Source: an uncultured Ruminococcus sp. (GTDB taxonomy: Bacteria > Bacillota > Clostridia > Oscillospirales > Acutalibacteraceae). Taken from it: DNA of 49,077 bases. The stretch spans positions 1 to 49,077 of the forward strand of contig CAJOII010000028.1 in NCBI GenBank assembly GCA_905234535.1. The letters are read 5' to 3'. The position numbers and the translations under genes were made by a program. Below are positions 37,801-45,771 of this stretch, in pieces; position 1 is the stretch's first letter, and each line of letters opens with the position of its first letter. The notes under the pieces were generated by a model, which saw only the letters and a list, made by a program, of their open reading frames with translations, did not search any database and was not told the origin of the DNA.

Positions 37801-37999
37801 AAACCTTGAAGGTAGTGGCTTCAGGGCTGTAGACAGCGCCCAAAGTGCCGTCGTAGGCATAATCCGCATCCAGCTGATGAGCGGCGGTGGAGTAGTTGTT
37901 CCACGGAGCGGCGGAAACGGACACAACCGCTACCGAGAACATCGTCACCACAAGCGCTATCGTCAGGATGAGAGATATCGCCTTTTTTGTGATTTTCAT
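34856..37999 (-). CDS. Secreted type I pullulanase (GH13) with MucBP-like segment, internal dockerin and C-terminal starch-binding module (CBM26-like)
   Basis: Signal peptide; YSPEATTFKVWAPLAKEVKLNRY; GIGVIMDVVYNHTY, YRFDLMGVHD, YGEGWSG, YASCHDNMTLYD; dockerin repeats KGDVDNDGKITVVDATVLQRHLASIKKL ... GDYNYDTKTTILDVTFLQRYLASM; C-terminal VTIHVKHSGSQTWTPFLWAWAQGDINAYSSWPG. Confidence 0.92.
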   Translation of the reverse strand: MKITKKAISLILTIALVVTMFSVAVVSVSAAPWNNYSTAAHQLDADYAYDGTLGAVYSPEATTFKVWAPLAKEVKLNRYATGSDSEDGAKNLGTVSMEKLMDGDKFTGVWTTTVSGDIKNTYYTYSITNPDHIYNSTKDVTHETQDVYSYAVGVNGNRSMVVDLDSTDPEGWDKDSHIYVDHQADAIIWEVQVKDFSFNPNSGISEANRGKYLGFTETGTTLNNEGKFATGIDYLKSLGVTHVQINPFYDFATINEAGDNSSQFNWGYDPKNYGVPEGSFSSNPYDGNVRINEAKQMIKALHDAGIGVIMDVVYNHTYSVDSCFNYSVPEYYYRMTATGGYSQQSGCGNDTASERAMYRKYMREMLSYWTNEYHIDGYRFDLMGVHDGETMGLIREDMDAIDSRIIMYGEGWSGTTVFDPQTCSGTATFMTTQSNAKNLSSRIGFFNDQVRDGIKGGVFSGPTAKGFVNGNMMNAPDVAFGVRANTIGSTRWKSTSPDQTVTYASCHDNMTLYDKLAAADQQSSNIDYRKRYAGAIKANKMAAAIINTSQGIDFMLAGEEMGRSKDGDENSYKSAPTLNMIDWSLIESNADLVSYYKGLIEIRKAFSPFTASVKDDQDDTYAYTFTTSPSIEGYSVSFVVDNTTEGEWSKVAVIYNARTTDSNIELKATDTTTKDTEWVIIADGTTAGVSALRENKGLTFSVPAGTAVIAVEKSSFEKVALKSAYSKVIVNNIDEATGDVISNYTLLGKAGESYKTTLDDAIPINFDFDKIEGQAEGVFTNEDITVNYLFKQFIPDSFTAEKGDVDNDGKITVVDATVLQRHLASIKKLDDEHLKRGDYNYDTKTTILDVTFLQRYLASMNVSIFNIVTTYTGTRQDGTEVSVGSSSTVQARLGSEYTTEPATVAYYVLDGIPDNASGIVTGGITVNYHYVYHVDQVTIHVKHSGSQTWTPFLWAWAQGDINAYSSWPGYAMINPDENGWATTEFPVPGGLDYFIIISNNANPQTADYGPIKYADYPEIWVVIDDDNVGSADGKWIKYYNYNPDTAN

Positions 38000-38053
38000 A
38001 TGTTTTCCTCCTTTAAGAAAATATATAAATAATAAAATTATTTACATCCCGGC

Positions 38054-40952
38054 TTATTCATCGATGGAGAGAGAATCCATCTTGCGTTTTTTCCGGCTAC
38101 TCTTCGAGCCGGAGAGCTTTGTGAGGATCAGCACGAAGGCAATACCGACGACAAACGCGCCGATTGCGATCAGGATCCCGAAGTTCGGCTCCTTCTTCGT
38201 GGACTCGTAGTTTAAGATGATATTCGTCTCAGCGACAGAGAAGACGGGCTCGTCATCGGACACGGACTTGAGCGCGAAGTCCTCAAATCCGAGCTCGTCG
38301 ATCTCGATAGGATCGTCGAGAGTCCCCATATACGACTTGATATCAAAGATCTCGCCGTCGGGGCCCATATAGAGAATATTCGCGCGGCAGTTCAAAGAAG
38401 GATCGATATTCTCGACCGTCTCCGCGATGGTGTACTTGAACTTGTAGTAGACCTCGACGGGATCTTTCTTGAATTTGCCGGCGCCGTTTTTCGGAAGATT
38501 CTCAAGATCCAGGGAGAATCCCTCGATCTTCGGGATATACGGCGTCGTATAAGGCTGATCGACGCGGTTGGTGATCTCTAACGAATTGCAGAGCTCTGTG
38601 CCGTTCTCATCGACAAAGTGGAAGATCACCGAAGAGAAGTCTCCCTCATACGCTTCGACCTCGATCTTCTTGTATGAACAGTTCTCGGAAAACTTGCCCT
38701 TCTTGTCCGATTTTTCGGAGAGGTCGTTGTAGGTGAAAAGCAGGGACTGGGGAATCTCTACGGTGTAGCTCTCCCCTGAATCACCCGTCAGCTTCTGCTC
38801 GAATACAACGCTCTTTGATGCGGTATCGACATACTGCACATAGACGGTCGACTGCTTCTCTTCCTTTTCAGAGAGCGATTCAAACGCTTCTTTGTTCACG
38901 AAGACAGCCGCAGAGGTAGGCGCTACGGTCACAGAGCTCGAAGCCTCCGAGAGAGGACTCAGCCCCGCGGAATCTTTGTCGCATAGCTGCACCCAGTCGC
39001 CTTCGGGCAGTTTAACGGCAGAGGATTCCTCTGTGCTGCCGTTGAAAATCATCACCGCTTTATCGTTATTATCGTTCGACTCCAAGAGATAAGCGATCGT
39101 CTCTTTGCCGATATCGTCTCTGATATGCGTGGTGGTGATGTGATCGCCGGTCGCGTCGCGGAAGATGGAGAACGCTTCCCTGATCTTCAACAGCCCTTTA
39201 TAGTATTCGACAAGCGAGGTGTACTTGCACAGGTTTCTCCAGTCGATCGCGTTGATCTCAACAGAAGACTTGTAGGAGTTCTCGTCGCCCTCTTTGGTTC
39301 TGCCCATCTCTTCGCCCGCGAGGAAAAACGGCATTCCGCGGGAGGTGAGCACGATCGCGGCAGAGAGCTTATTCATCGCGACCAAGTCCTCGCGCCTTTG
39401 AGAATATTTCTTATCTCCGTAGACAGAGGCGGTGAGCTTGTCATACAGGGTGAGGTTGTCGTGACAGGAGGCGTAGTTGACGCTCTGGTTCGGCACTCTC
39501 GCCCACGAGGGTTTATCAATGCTCTCTCTGACGCCCGCCTTGGATGAGCCCTGCTGGACGAAGCCCTTCTCCTTCGCGTTGAAGTTAGACCCCTTGATCG
39601 CGTCGCGAGCGGTATCGTTGAACGCGGCGACACGCTTGTAGATCGAGCTCATATTCTTCTGATTCGCGAGCTTGATATCCGACGCGGCGGCGGTCTCCAT
39701 ATTCCACGCTTCGCCGTACATCAGGATGTTCTTGCCGCCCTTCAAGCTGTCCAGAGAATCGCGGATCGCGTTGACGGTATCGACATCCATCAGACCCATC
39801 AGATCAAAGCGGAAGCCGTCGATATGGTATTCCTGTGCCCAGTAGGTGACGGATTTGACGATATAGTCGCGCATCATACTGCGCTCAGTGGCGATATCGT
39901 TGCCGCAGCCGGAGCCGTTTGAAAAACTGCCGTCTTCATTCAAACGGTAGAAGTAGTTAGGTACAATACGGTTGAAGAAGCTGTCCTCGCCGTAATAGGT
40001 GTGGTTGTACACCACATCCATCACGACACCGATGCCCGCGTTGTGGAGCGCCTGTATCATTTCTTTGCACTCTTTGATGCGGACTCTGCCATCATATGGG
40101 TTCGAGGAGTAGGAGCCCTCGGGGACATTGTAGTTCTTCGGATCGTAGCCCCAGTTATACTGATCGTCGAGCTTCTTTGTCTCGTCGATGGAGGCGAAAT
40201 CATAGAACGGGTTGAGCTGCACATAGCTGACCCCCAGCTCTTTTAAGTAATCGACGCAGGTGGCGACTTCGCCCTTGGAGTAGAGCGTGGTGCCCTCTTC
40301 GGTAAATGCCAAAAATTTGCCGCGGTTATCTTCGCTGACGCCGCAGGTATCCGACGCGGAGAAGTCTCTGACAGAGACCTCCCATACGGTCGCCTGAGAG
40401 AGCGAACTGACCCGCGCGAAGGTATCGTCCGCCCAGCCCTCGGGATCAGTCTCTTTCAGATCGATGATCATACCGCGGTCGCCGTTGACGCCGACCGCTT
40501 TCGCGTAGGGATCGACCACCTCGTGGGACTCGTTCCCTATCTTCACAAGATAGGTGTAATAGAAGTTCTTGTAGTCGCCGTCTAACGAGAGGCTCCATCA
40601 TCGAGGCGGAAGTGAGCATCTGGGCGCCGGTCTCCTGATCGGAGCCGGTCTTGTAGATATTCACCTTGACGGATGAGGCGACGGGAGACCACAGCTTGAA
40701 GGCGGTCTTCTTCTTAGAATACACCGCGCCGAGCTCTTTGGTATAGGCGAGCTTCTCGAGCTTATTGATATAGCCCTGATAGCCGTAGGTTTCGACGGTA
40801 AACGGAGGTTCCGTCGGTTTCTCGGTAGGCTTGACCGTCTCTGCCTCGGTGGGCGCGGTCGCGTCAGCCGCGAACACGGATGTTGATAAAGACGACATGA
40901 TCATCACCAGTAAAATAATAAAGGAAATCGTTCTTCTGAAAGTCAATGTCAT
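38054..40952 (-). pseudogene. Second secreted, C-terminally membrane-anchored pullulanase (GH13), frame-disrupted near the N-terminus
   Basis: Signal peptide (MTLTFRRTISFIILLVMIMSSLSTSVFAADATAPT) in ORF 40446-40952, catalytic part in ORF 38054-40546 (GIGVVMDVVYNHTYY, FRFDLMGLMD, YGEAWNM, YASCHDNLTLYD); C-terminal TM + basic tail. Alignment to the 34856 paralogue indicates missing bases near 40586-40595. Confidence 0.85.
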
Positions 40953-41164
40953 AACCTCAATATGTCCTATTTTCGCATTTTAATTTCTCATTTTATCATA
41001 CCAAAACGGAGCGGTATTTTAATTCTTTATCAGAAAAATAACGCCCATCATTATTAACAATCTCTGGAAAGAAAATTTGGAGGTATTGCCATATTGACAA
41101 GAAGTGACCAAAATACGGCTCTCGCATAATATGGTAGTAGCCAAAAGCTATCACAAAGGAGTAT

Positions 41165-41485
41165 ATGAATATGGAACAGGTAATCTATCGGGTCAGACCG
41201 GGCAACACCGTCTTTGCGATCGCGCAGTTCTTCGGAACCACCCCGCAGGAAATCGCGAACGCGAACGCCCTGGTCTATCCATATACGATTTTTCCCGGAC
41301 AGGAGCTGGTGATCCCGGTGGAAGAGATCTCCTCTCCCTCCTACTATGTCGTCCGTCCGGGGGACTCGATGTGGTCGATCGCGAACCGCTACGGTATCGA
41401 TGTCGCACAGATCTTGAAGCTCAATAATCTCGAAAACCCGAATATCATCTATCCGGGTCAGATCCTCAGACTGACACAAAACTAA
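41165..41485 (+). CDS. Protein with two LysM domains
   Basis: VIYRVRPGNTVFAIAQFFGTTPQEIANANAL... and YYVVRPGDSMWSIANRYGIDVAQILKLNNLENPNIIYPGQILRL. Confidence 0.9.
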   Translation: MNMEQVIYRVRPGNTVFAIAQFFGTTPQEIANANALVYPYTIFPGQELVIPVEEISSPSYYVVRPGDSMWSIANRYGIDVAQILKLNNLENPNIIYPGQILRLTQN

Positions 41486-41494
41486 GGACAGAGA

Positions 41495-41520
41495 GACGAC
41501 CCCCTGTAACAGCAGGGGGT
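41495..41520 (+). terminator. Hairpin downstream of the LysM gene
   Basis: GACCCCCTGTAACAGCAGGGGGTC; weak T tract. Confidence 0.6.
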
Positions 41521-41564
41521 CGATCTTCATATAAATCACAGTTTTCTACAAAGTAAAAAAGAGC

Positions 41565-41580
41565 CTGTAGGCTCCTTTTT
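41565..41580 (-). terminator. Intrinsic terminator at the end of spoVM
   Basis: minus strand AAAAAGGAGCCTACAGGCTCTTTTTT. Confidence 0.75.
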
Positions 41581-41674
41581 ATGTAGCTTTCTGCGGCTTT
41601 TCTTTTTTGATTCCGTAGATTTTCCGAAGGATCGGAGAGAGCAGCTTCGGCTTGTCAATAACGATGACTTTCAT
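41579..41674 (-). CDS. spoVM: Stage V sporulation protein M candidate (31 aa), not in the supplied ORF track
   Basis: MKVIVIDKPKLLSPILRKIYGIKKEKPQKAT; SpoVM-like amphipathic pattern (cf. B. subtilis MKFYTIKLPKFLGGIVRAMLGSFRKD); strong SD GAGGAGGTAAATC-ATG. Confidence 0.82.
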   Translation of the reverse strand: MKVIVIDKPKLLSPILRKIYGIKKEKPQKAT

Positions 41675-41677
41675 GAT

Positions 41678-41815
41678 TTACCTCCTCAGAGAAAGACAGG
41701 TGCACACAAGAACGATTGCCGCGATCACACATACCGCCTTGGTCGGCAGGATCGCCGCCGTGATCAGACCCGCCGCGAACGCGATCGGTGTTTTGCACTT
41801 TCTGCAAATGTTCAT
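41678..41815 (-). CDS. Small Cys-containing membrane peptide, coupled to spoVM
   Basis: MNICRKCKTPIAFAAGLITAAILPTKAVCVIAAIVLVCTCLSLRR; AAGGGTG SD; its TAA lies inside the spoVM SD. Confidence 0.65.
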   Translation of the reverse strand: MNICRKCKTPIAFAAGLITAAILPTKAVCVIAAIVLVCTCLSLRR

Positions 41816-41923
41816 TGTCATCACCCTTACTATACTATTCCGCGGTTCGCTTTTTGTGACAGCGGCTTGCATTTGGCTCTCGCTTTGATTATAATACAGA
41901 CAGAAAGTACGAACGGTGATACG

Positions 41924-42883
41924 ATGAGAAAGATAACGATAACGAAAAACGACAGCGGTCAGCGGCTGGATAAATTTCTTTCAAAGAAATTTAAGACGAT
42001 GCCAAAGTCACTGATGTACAAGTATATCCGTACAAAATACATCAAGTTAAACGGCAAGAAGACCTCCCCCGAGGTATTTCTGAATGATGGCGACGAGCTG
42101 ACGCTGTATATTAAAGATGAGTTTTTTGGAGAGAAGAAGAGCTACGAGTTCCTGAAAGCCTCGTCGTCTCTTGACATTCTCTATGAGGACGAGCAGATGA
42201 TCCTGCTTGATAAGAAGCCGGGCGTGATTGTGCATCAGGACAAGAACTTCGACACCGATACGCTCAATCTCAGGGTGCTTCGGTATCTCTATGAAAAAGG
42301 AGAATATCACCCCGATGAGGAAAATGCCTTCACCCCCGCCCTGTGCAACCGGATCGACCGCAACACCGGCGGGATCGTCATCGCGGCGAAGACCGCCGAA
42401 GCGCTCAGGGTGATCAATCAGAAGATCCGCGACCGCGAGATCGAGAAATACTATCTCTGTCTTGTCAAAGGAGTGCCGAAGCCCGCGCATAAAATACTGA
42501 AAGATTACCTGATCAAGAACGAGAATACGAACACCGTGCGGGTGCTGCATGAAAAGCGTGATGACGCGAAGGAGATCATCACGGAATATACGGTACTCAA
42601 AACCAAAGACAACCTCTCTTTATGCGAGATCCTTCTTCACACCGGCAGAACGCACCAGATCAGGGCGCATATGGCGTCGATCGGACATCCGCTCATCGGC
42701 GACGAGAAATACGGCGACAGAAAACTAAACGACAAGCTCTCTATAAAGCGTCAGCAGCTATACGCCTATAAGCTGCGGTTCGACTTTAAGACCGACGCGG
42801 GGTCGCTTGTGTATCTGGATCAAAAAGAATTTGAAGTGAAGACGGTTCCGTTCAACAACGAGGAATTCGGAATGAAGAAATAA
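41924..42883 (+). CDS. RluA-family 23S rRNA pseudouridine synthase
   Basis: S4-like N-terminus RLDKFLSKKFKTMPKSLMYKYIRTKYIKLNG; LCNRIDRNTGGIVIAAKT; HTGRTHQIRAHMASIGHPLIGDEKYG. Confidence 0.93.
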   Translation: MRKITITKNDSGQRLDKFLSKKFKTMPKSLMYKYIRTKYIKLNGKKTSPEVFLNDGDELTLYIKDEFFGEKKSYEFLKASSSLDILYEDEQMILLDKKPGVIVHQDKNFDTDTLNLRVLRYLYEKGEYHPDEENAFTPALCNRIDRNTGGIVIAAKTAEALRVINQKIRDREIEKYYLCLVKGVPKPAHKILKDYLIKNENTNTVRVLHEKRDDAKEIITEYTVLKTKDNLSLCEILLHTGRTHQIRAHMASIGHPLIGDEKYGDRKLNDKLSIKRQQLYAYKLRFDFKTDAGSLVYLDQKEFEVKTVPFNNEEFGMKK

Positions 42884-42902
42884 GAATTGTAATCCTAATA
42901 AA

Positions 42903-42928
42903 ATGCCTCCCGAAAATCCGGGAGGCTG
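42903..42928. terminator. Hairpin between convergent genes
   Basis: GCCTCCCGAAAATCCGGGAGGC. Confidence 0.65.
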
Positions 42929-42931
42929 TCG

Positions 42932-43768
42932 TTATTTCAGGCACAAAAACGCGGACATCGTGCCGCGGTCGCCCTTGGTGGCGCGATGGCTCCATAAGAG
43001 ATCAGAGCGGCACTGCGTACAGAGATCGGAAAGGACGATGTTCTCATCCCTGACCCCGCAGGAGAGGAGGATCTGGCGGTTCGCTTCTTTCATATCCGCC
43101 ATAAACTTGCCGCCCTCCTTCGGGAAAACAAAATCCTCGGGAGTGATGGACGGCGCCTTCTCCTTTAAAGCATAGAACTCATCCGCGACCGGCTGATCGA
43201 CCTCATAGCAGCATCGCCCGATATTCGGTCCGATACAGCAGACGAGATCGGTGGGATCGGTATTATAATTCTTTTTCAGAACATTAACGACCTCTTTCGC
43301 AATCATGGCGACCGTACCGCGCCAGCCCGCGTGCGCGAGGGCAATCGCGCGACGCTCAATATCGACGAAGAAGATCGGCGTGCAGTCCGCGTAGTAGGTG
43401 ACTAAGGTAACGCCTCTCTCGTTTGTGACCAAGGCGTCGACGCTCTCGATATCCTTCTGTCGGTAGATGCCGATCCCCCGCTCTTCTTTCGTACATACAC
43501 GCACGAAGGTGTGATGATCCTGAGAAGAAGCGACGAGGCTCTCAAAATCAAACCCCGCGGCGTCACAGAAGAGACGGTAGTTCTTCGTGATCTTCTCCCG
43601 ATCATCATGCTCAAAGCTCATATCCATCACATGAGAAGAGGGTGAGCCCTCCCCTATCTTGGTCGAAAAAGCGTGATGGATGAAGGGGATCTCAGAGAGC
43701 CGGTCATAGGTCAGAAAGCCTATGCCGTTATTCTGATGAAGACGCATGGTTTTAGAATCAATTCTCAT
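42932..43768 (-). CDS. pgeF: Peptidoglycan editing factor / laccase-domain protein
   Basis: YADCTPIFFVDIERRAIALAHAGWRGTV; CIGPNIGRCCYEVD. Confidence 0.92.
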   Translation of the reverse strand: MRIDSKTMRLHQNNGIGFLTYDRLSEIPFIHHAFSTKIGEGSPSSHVMDMSFEHDDREKITKNYRLFCDAAGFDFESLVASSQDHHTFVRVCTKEERGIGIYRQKDIESVDALVTNERGVTLVTYYADCTPIFFVDIERRAIALAHAGWRGTVAMIAKEVVNVLKKNYNTDPTDLVCCIGPNIGRCCYEVDQPVADEFYALKEKAPSITPEDFVFPKEGGKFMADMKEANRQILLSCGVRDENIVLSDLCTQCRSDLLWSHRATKGDRGTMSAFLCLK

Positions 43769-43852
43769 AGTATCACCGAGATTATTGTACAACAGAAAGG
43801 AAAGACTTGCAAGAGGAAAGAAAGCGTGTTATAATATTTTACGGTGATTGGA

Positions 43853-44056
43853 ATGAAAAAATTATTCGGAAATAATATCGTCCCCGCCTGCACCTACTGT
43901 GAACACTCCAAAACTGAGGGAGAGCGGCAGTATTGTTCCTTAAATAAGACCCTGCGCAACTCAAAGTGCAAGAAGTTCAAATACAACCCGATCATGAGAA
44001 CGCCCCACACCATGGCGCCCCTGAGAAAGTACGATCAGGAGAGTTTCAAGATATAA
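43853..44056 (+). CDS. Small Cys-rich hypothetical protein
   Basis: MKKLFGNNIVPACTYCEHSKTEGERQYCSLNKTLRNSKCKKFKYNP, four-Cys putative metal site. Confidence 0.7.
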   Translation: MKKLFGNNIVPACTYCEHSKTEGERQYCSLNKTLRNSKCKKFKYNPIMRTPHTMAPLRKYDQESFKI

Positions 44057-44066
44057 CGAATATCGA

Positions 44067-44095
44067 GAGCAACGGTTCATGCCGTTGCTCTTTTT
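44067..44095 (+). terminator. Intrinsic terminator
   Basis: GAGCAACGGTTCATGCCGTTGCTCTTTTT. Confidence 0.9.
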
Positions 44096-44128
44096 AGTTA
44101 AATCGTAATGACAATTCCTGATTCCTCG

Positions 44129-44422
44129 TTATTCGTAGTATTTCGCGATCTTTGTCAGGCGAGCCTTAGCCGCCTTGATGTGGCGGGTCACGGTGGAAGG
44201 CGAGATCGAGAGCGCTCTCGCGATATCGCGCATCTTCATCGAGTGAAGATAGTATAGGGTCAGACACTCCCGCTGGCGGGCAGTAAGCTCTGACCGGACA
44301 GCTCTCGATAATATCCGCTTCATCCGCTCGATCTCCCGACGGTTATCGGTCCCGGGAGAGTAGATCGAATAAGCGATCAGGTCGGCGTTCTTCTCATCAA
44401 GATGAAGAACATCATGCCGCAT
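44129..44422 (-). CDS. Sigma-70 region 4/LuxR-like helix-turn-helix protein
   Basis: LTARQRECLTLYYLHSMKMRDIARALSISPSTVTRHIKAAKARLTKI. Confidence 0.8.
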   Translation of the reverse strand: MRHDVLHLDEKNADLIAYSIYSPGTDNRREIERMKRILSRAVRSELTARQRECLTLYYLHSMKMRDIARALSISPSTVTRHIKAAKARLTKIAKYYE

Positions 44423-44633
44423 GATGCTGCTCCTCTTTCGCGCGCTCGGAGAGGATCTCTGCGGATTTCAGCAAATCATAATAAATATACCTGTATGACA
44501 TCAGCTCATCGCTGATCGTCTTGCGTTCATCCTTGGATGCGTGTTTGAGTTTTTTCTTCTTCCTTTCGATCACTGAGAGTATTTTTTGGGCGTCGTCAAG
44601 ATATTGCTGAGCCCATAAGGCGTAGTCGATCAT
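44412..44633 (-). CDS. Small hypothetical protein paired with the HTH gene
   Basis: MIDYALWAQQYLDDAQKILSVIERKKKKLKHASKDERKTISDEL...; overlaps the HTH ORF by 11 nt. Confidence 0.6.
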   Translation of the reverse strand: MIDYALWAQQYLDDAQKILSVIERKKKKLKHASKDERKTISDELMSYRYIYYDLLKSAEILSERAKEEQHHAA

Positions 44634-44764
44634 CTTAGTCTTTTCATCCTTTCATCATTCGTCGGCGAAGAGTATTCTCCGCAATCATAATACCGTATTC
44701 GTTCGAGCCGGGGCCTCGCTCTTGACAGCCGCCGAATGTCCACGATCGGTGGCTATCTATTTAT

Positions 44765-44793
44765 ATTTTAACAAAAACATTTGGATATTTCAA
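44765..44793 (-). promoter_or_regulatory. Promoter upstream of the 44633/44422 gene pair
   Basis: minus strand TTGAAA (44793-44788), 17-nt spacer, TAAAAT (44770-44765). Confidence 0.6.
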
Positions 44794-44833
44794 TAGTTTT
44801 TCGAAAATTTGTTCTATTTTTATCAAAAAGAAT

Positions 44834-44862
44834 ACGGACCGATGGTGTTATCGGTCCGTTTT
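44834..44862 (-). terminator. Terminator hairpin of the exonuclease gene
   Basis: minus strand ACGGACCGATAACACCATCGGTCCGT followed by ATTCTTTTTG. Confidence 0.7.
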
Positions 44863-45715
44863 ACGGTTCAGCGGGTTTCGGAAGTTCCGCGATCCTCTTG
44901 TCGATATTGACTCCGGAGTAGGTTCGCTTGAAGGTGATCCTGCCCTCAAAATCACGCTTGCACTTCGGGCAGCGGAAGCGGGCGCGAAAGCTCTTGTTCT
45001 TGATGTGCCAGCGGGATTTCCTGCGCGCCTTGCGCTGACACCTGTCGCAGATGATGAACATCTCACGGCGGTCGACATTCGGATCCTTGAGATCGCAGAT
45101 CGCGTAATTCTTGAAAGTGATCTTGCGGTAGAACTCTTCACCGACCGGCTCTGTGAGCTTTGAGAGCAGGGTGCGGTCGAAGAGCTTCTGAAAGCACAGA
45201 TACGAGAGACGGGCGTCGGAGAGTGCACGGTGAAGACTGTCCTTCTCAAAGTTCACGCCGATAAGCTCGGCGCAGGTGGAAAGTCCCATCATCTTGGACC
45301 GGTCGTGATAGTCAAGCGCCTCCTGGCAGTACGCCTGAAGGTTACAGTAGTTCTTCAAAAAGGTGAGCTCCTCGTTGCCGAGATAATAGCCGCAGTTCTC
45401 CATCAATACCAGGATATCGCTGGTCCCCCATGTCATCAAAAGAGAATCCGAGAGGAACTTTCTAAACAGCGAGAGCACATGGGTGAAGGTATTCTTCGAC
45501 TCGGAGAGCTCCTTGTAGGTGATATGGGTCAGCGCAGAGACATGGGTGTTGAGCTTCTTTGAGATCTGCGGGGAGATCAGCTCTGAGAAGGTATCGATGA
45601 TATTCAGTTGTTCGTCGACTTTCACGGCGCCGAACTCGATGATCTCGTTGAAGAACTTGTGTCTTCGCTTCGAGTAGGTGCCGTTGAACTCTAAATCAAG
45701 GATAACATAATTCAT
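44861..45715 (-). CDS. DnaQ-like 3'-5' exonuclease with C-terminal zinc-ribbon region
   Basis: MNYVILDLEFNGTYSKRRHKFFNEIIEFGAVKVDE; HRALSDARLSYLCF; two CxxC pairs (ICDRCQRK, FRCPKCKR). Confidence 0.87.
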   Translation of the reverse strand: MNYVILDLEFNGTYSKRRHKFFNEIIEFGAVKVDEQLNIIDTFSELISPQISKKLNTHVSALTHITYKELSESKNTFTHVLSLFRKFLSDSLLMTWGTSDILVLMENCGYYLGNEELTFLKNYCNLQAYCQEALDYHDRSKMMGLSTCAELIGVNFEKDSLHRALSDARLSYLCFQKLFDRTLLSKLTEPVGEEFYRKITFKNYAICDLKDPNVDRREMFIICDRCQRKARRKSRWHIKNKSFRARFRCPKCKRDFEGRITFKRTYSGVNIDKRIAELPKPAEP

Positions 45716-45771
45716 ATACTGATCGATGATGAATAATTAATAATTTATATCTAATAGCAAATGAAAGGTTC

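Noticed and set aside
41054-41539. 161-aa minus-strand ORF
   Set aside because: Antisense to the two-LysM protein, which has a clear domain match and start.
41652-41888. 78-aa plus-strand ORF MSITMTFMIYLLRERQ...
   Set aside because: Antisense to spoVM and the 45-aa peptide, which have much better SDs and coupling.
42047-42550. 167-aa minus-strand ORF
   Set aside because: Shadow of the RluA-family synthase.
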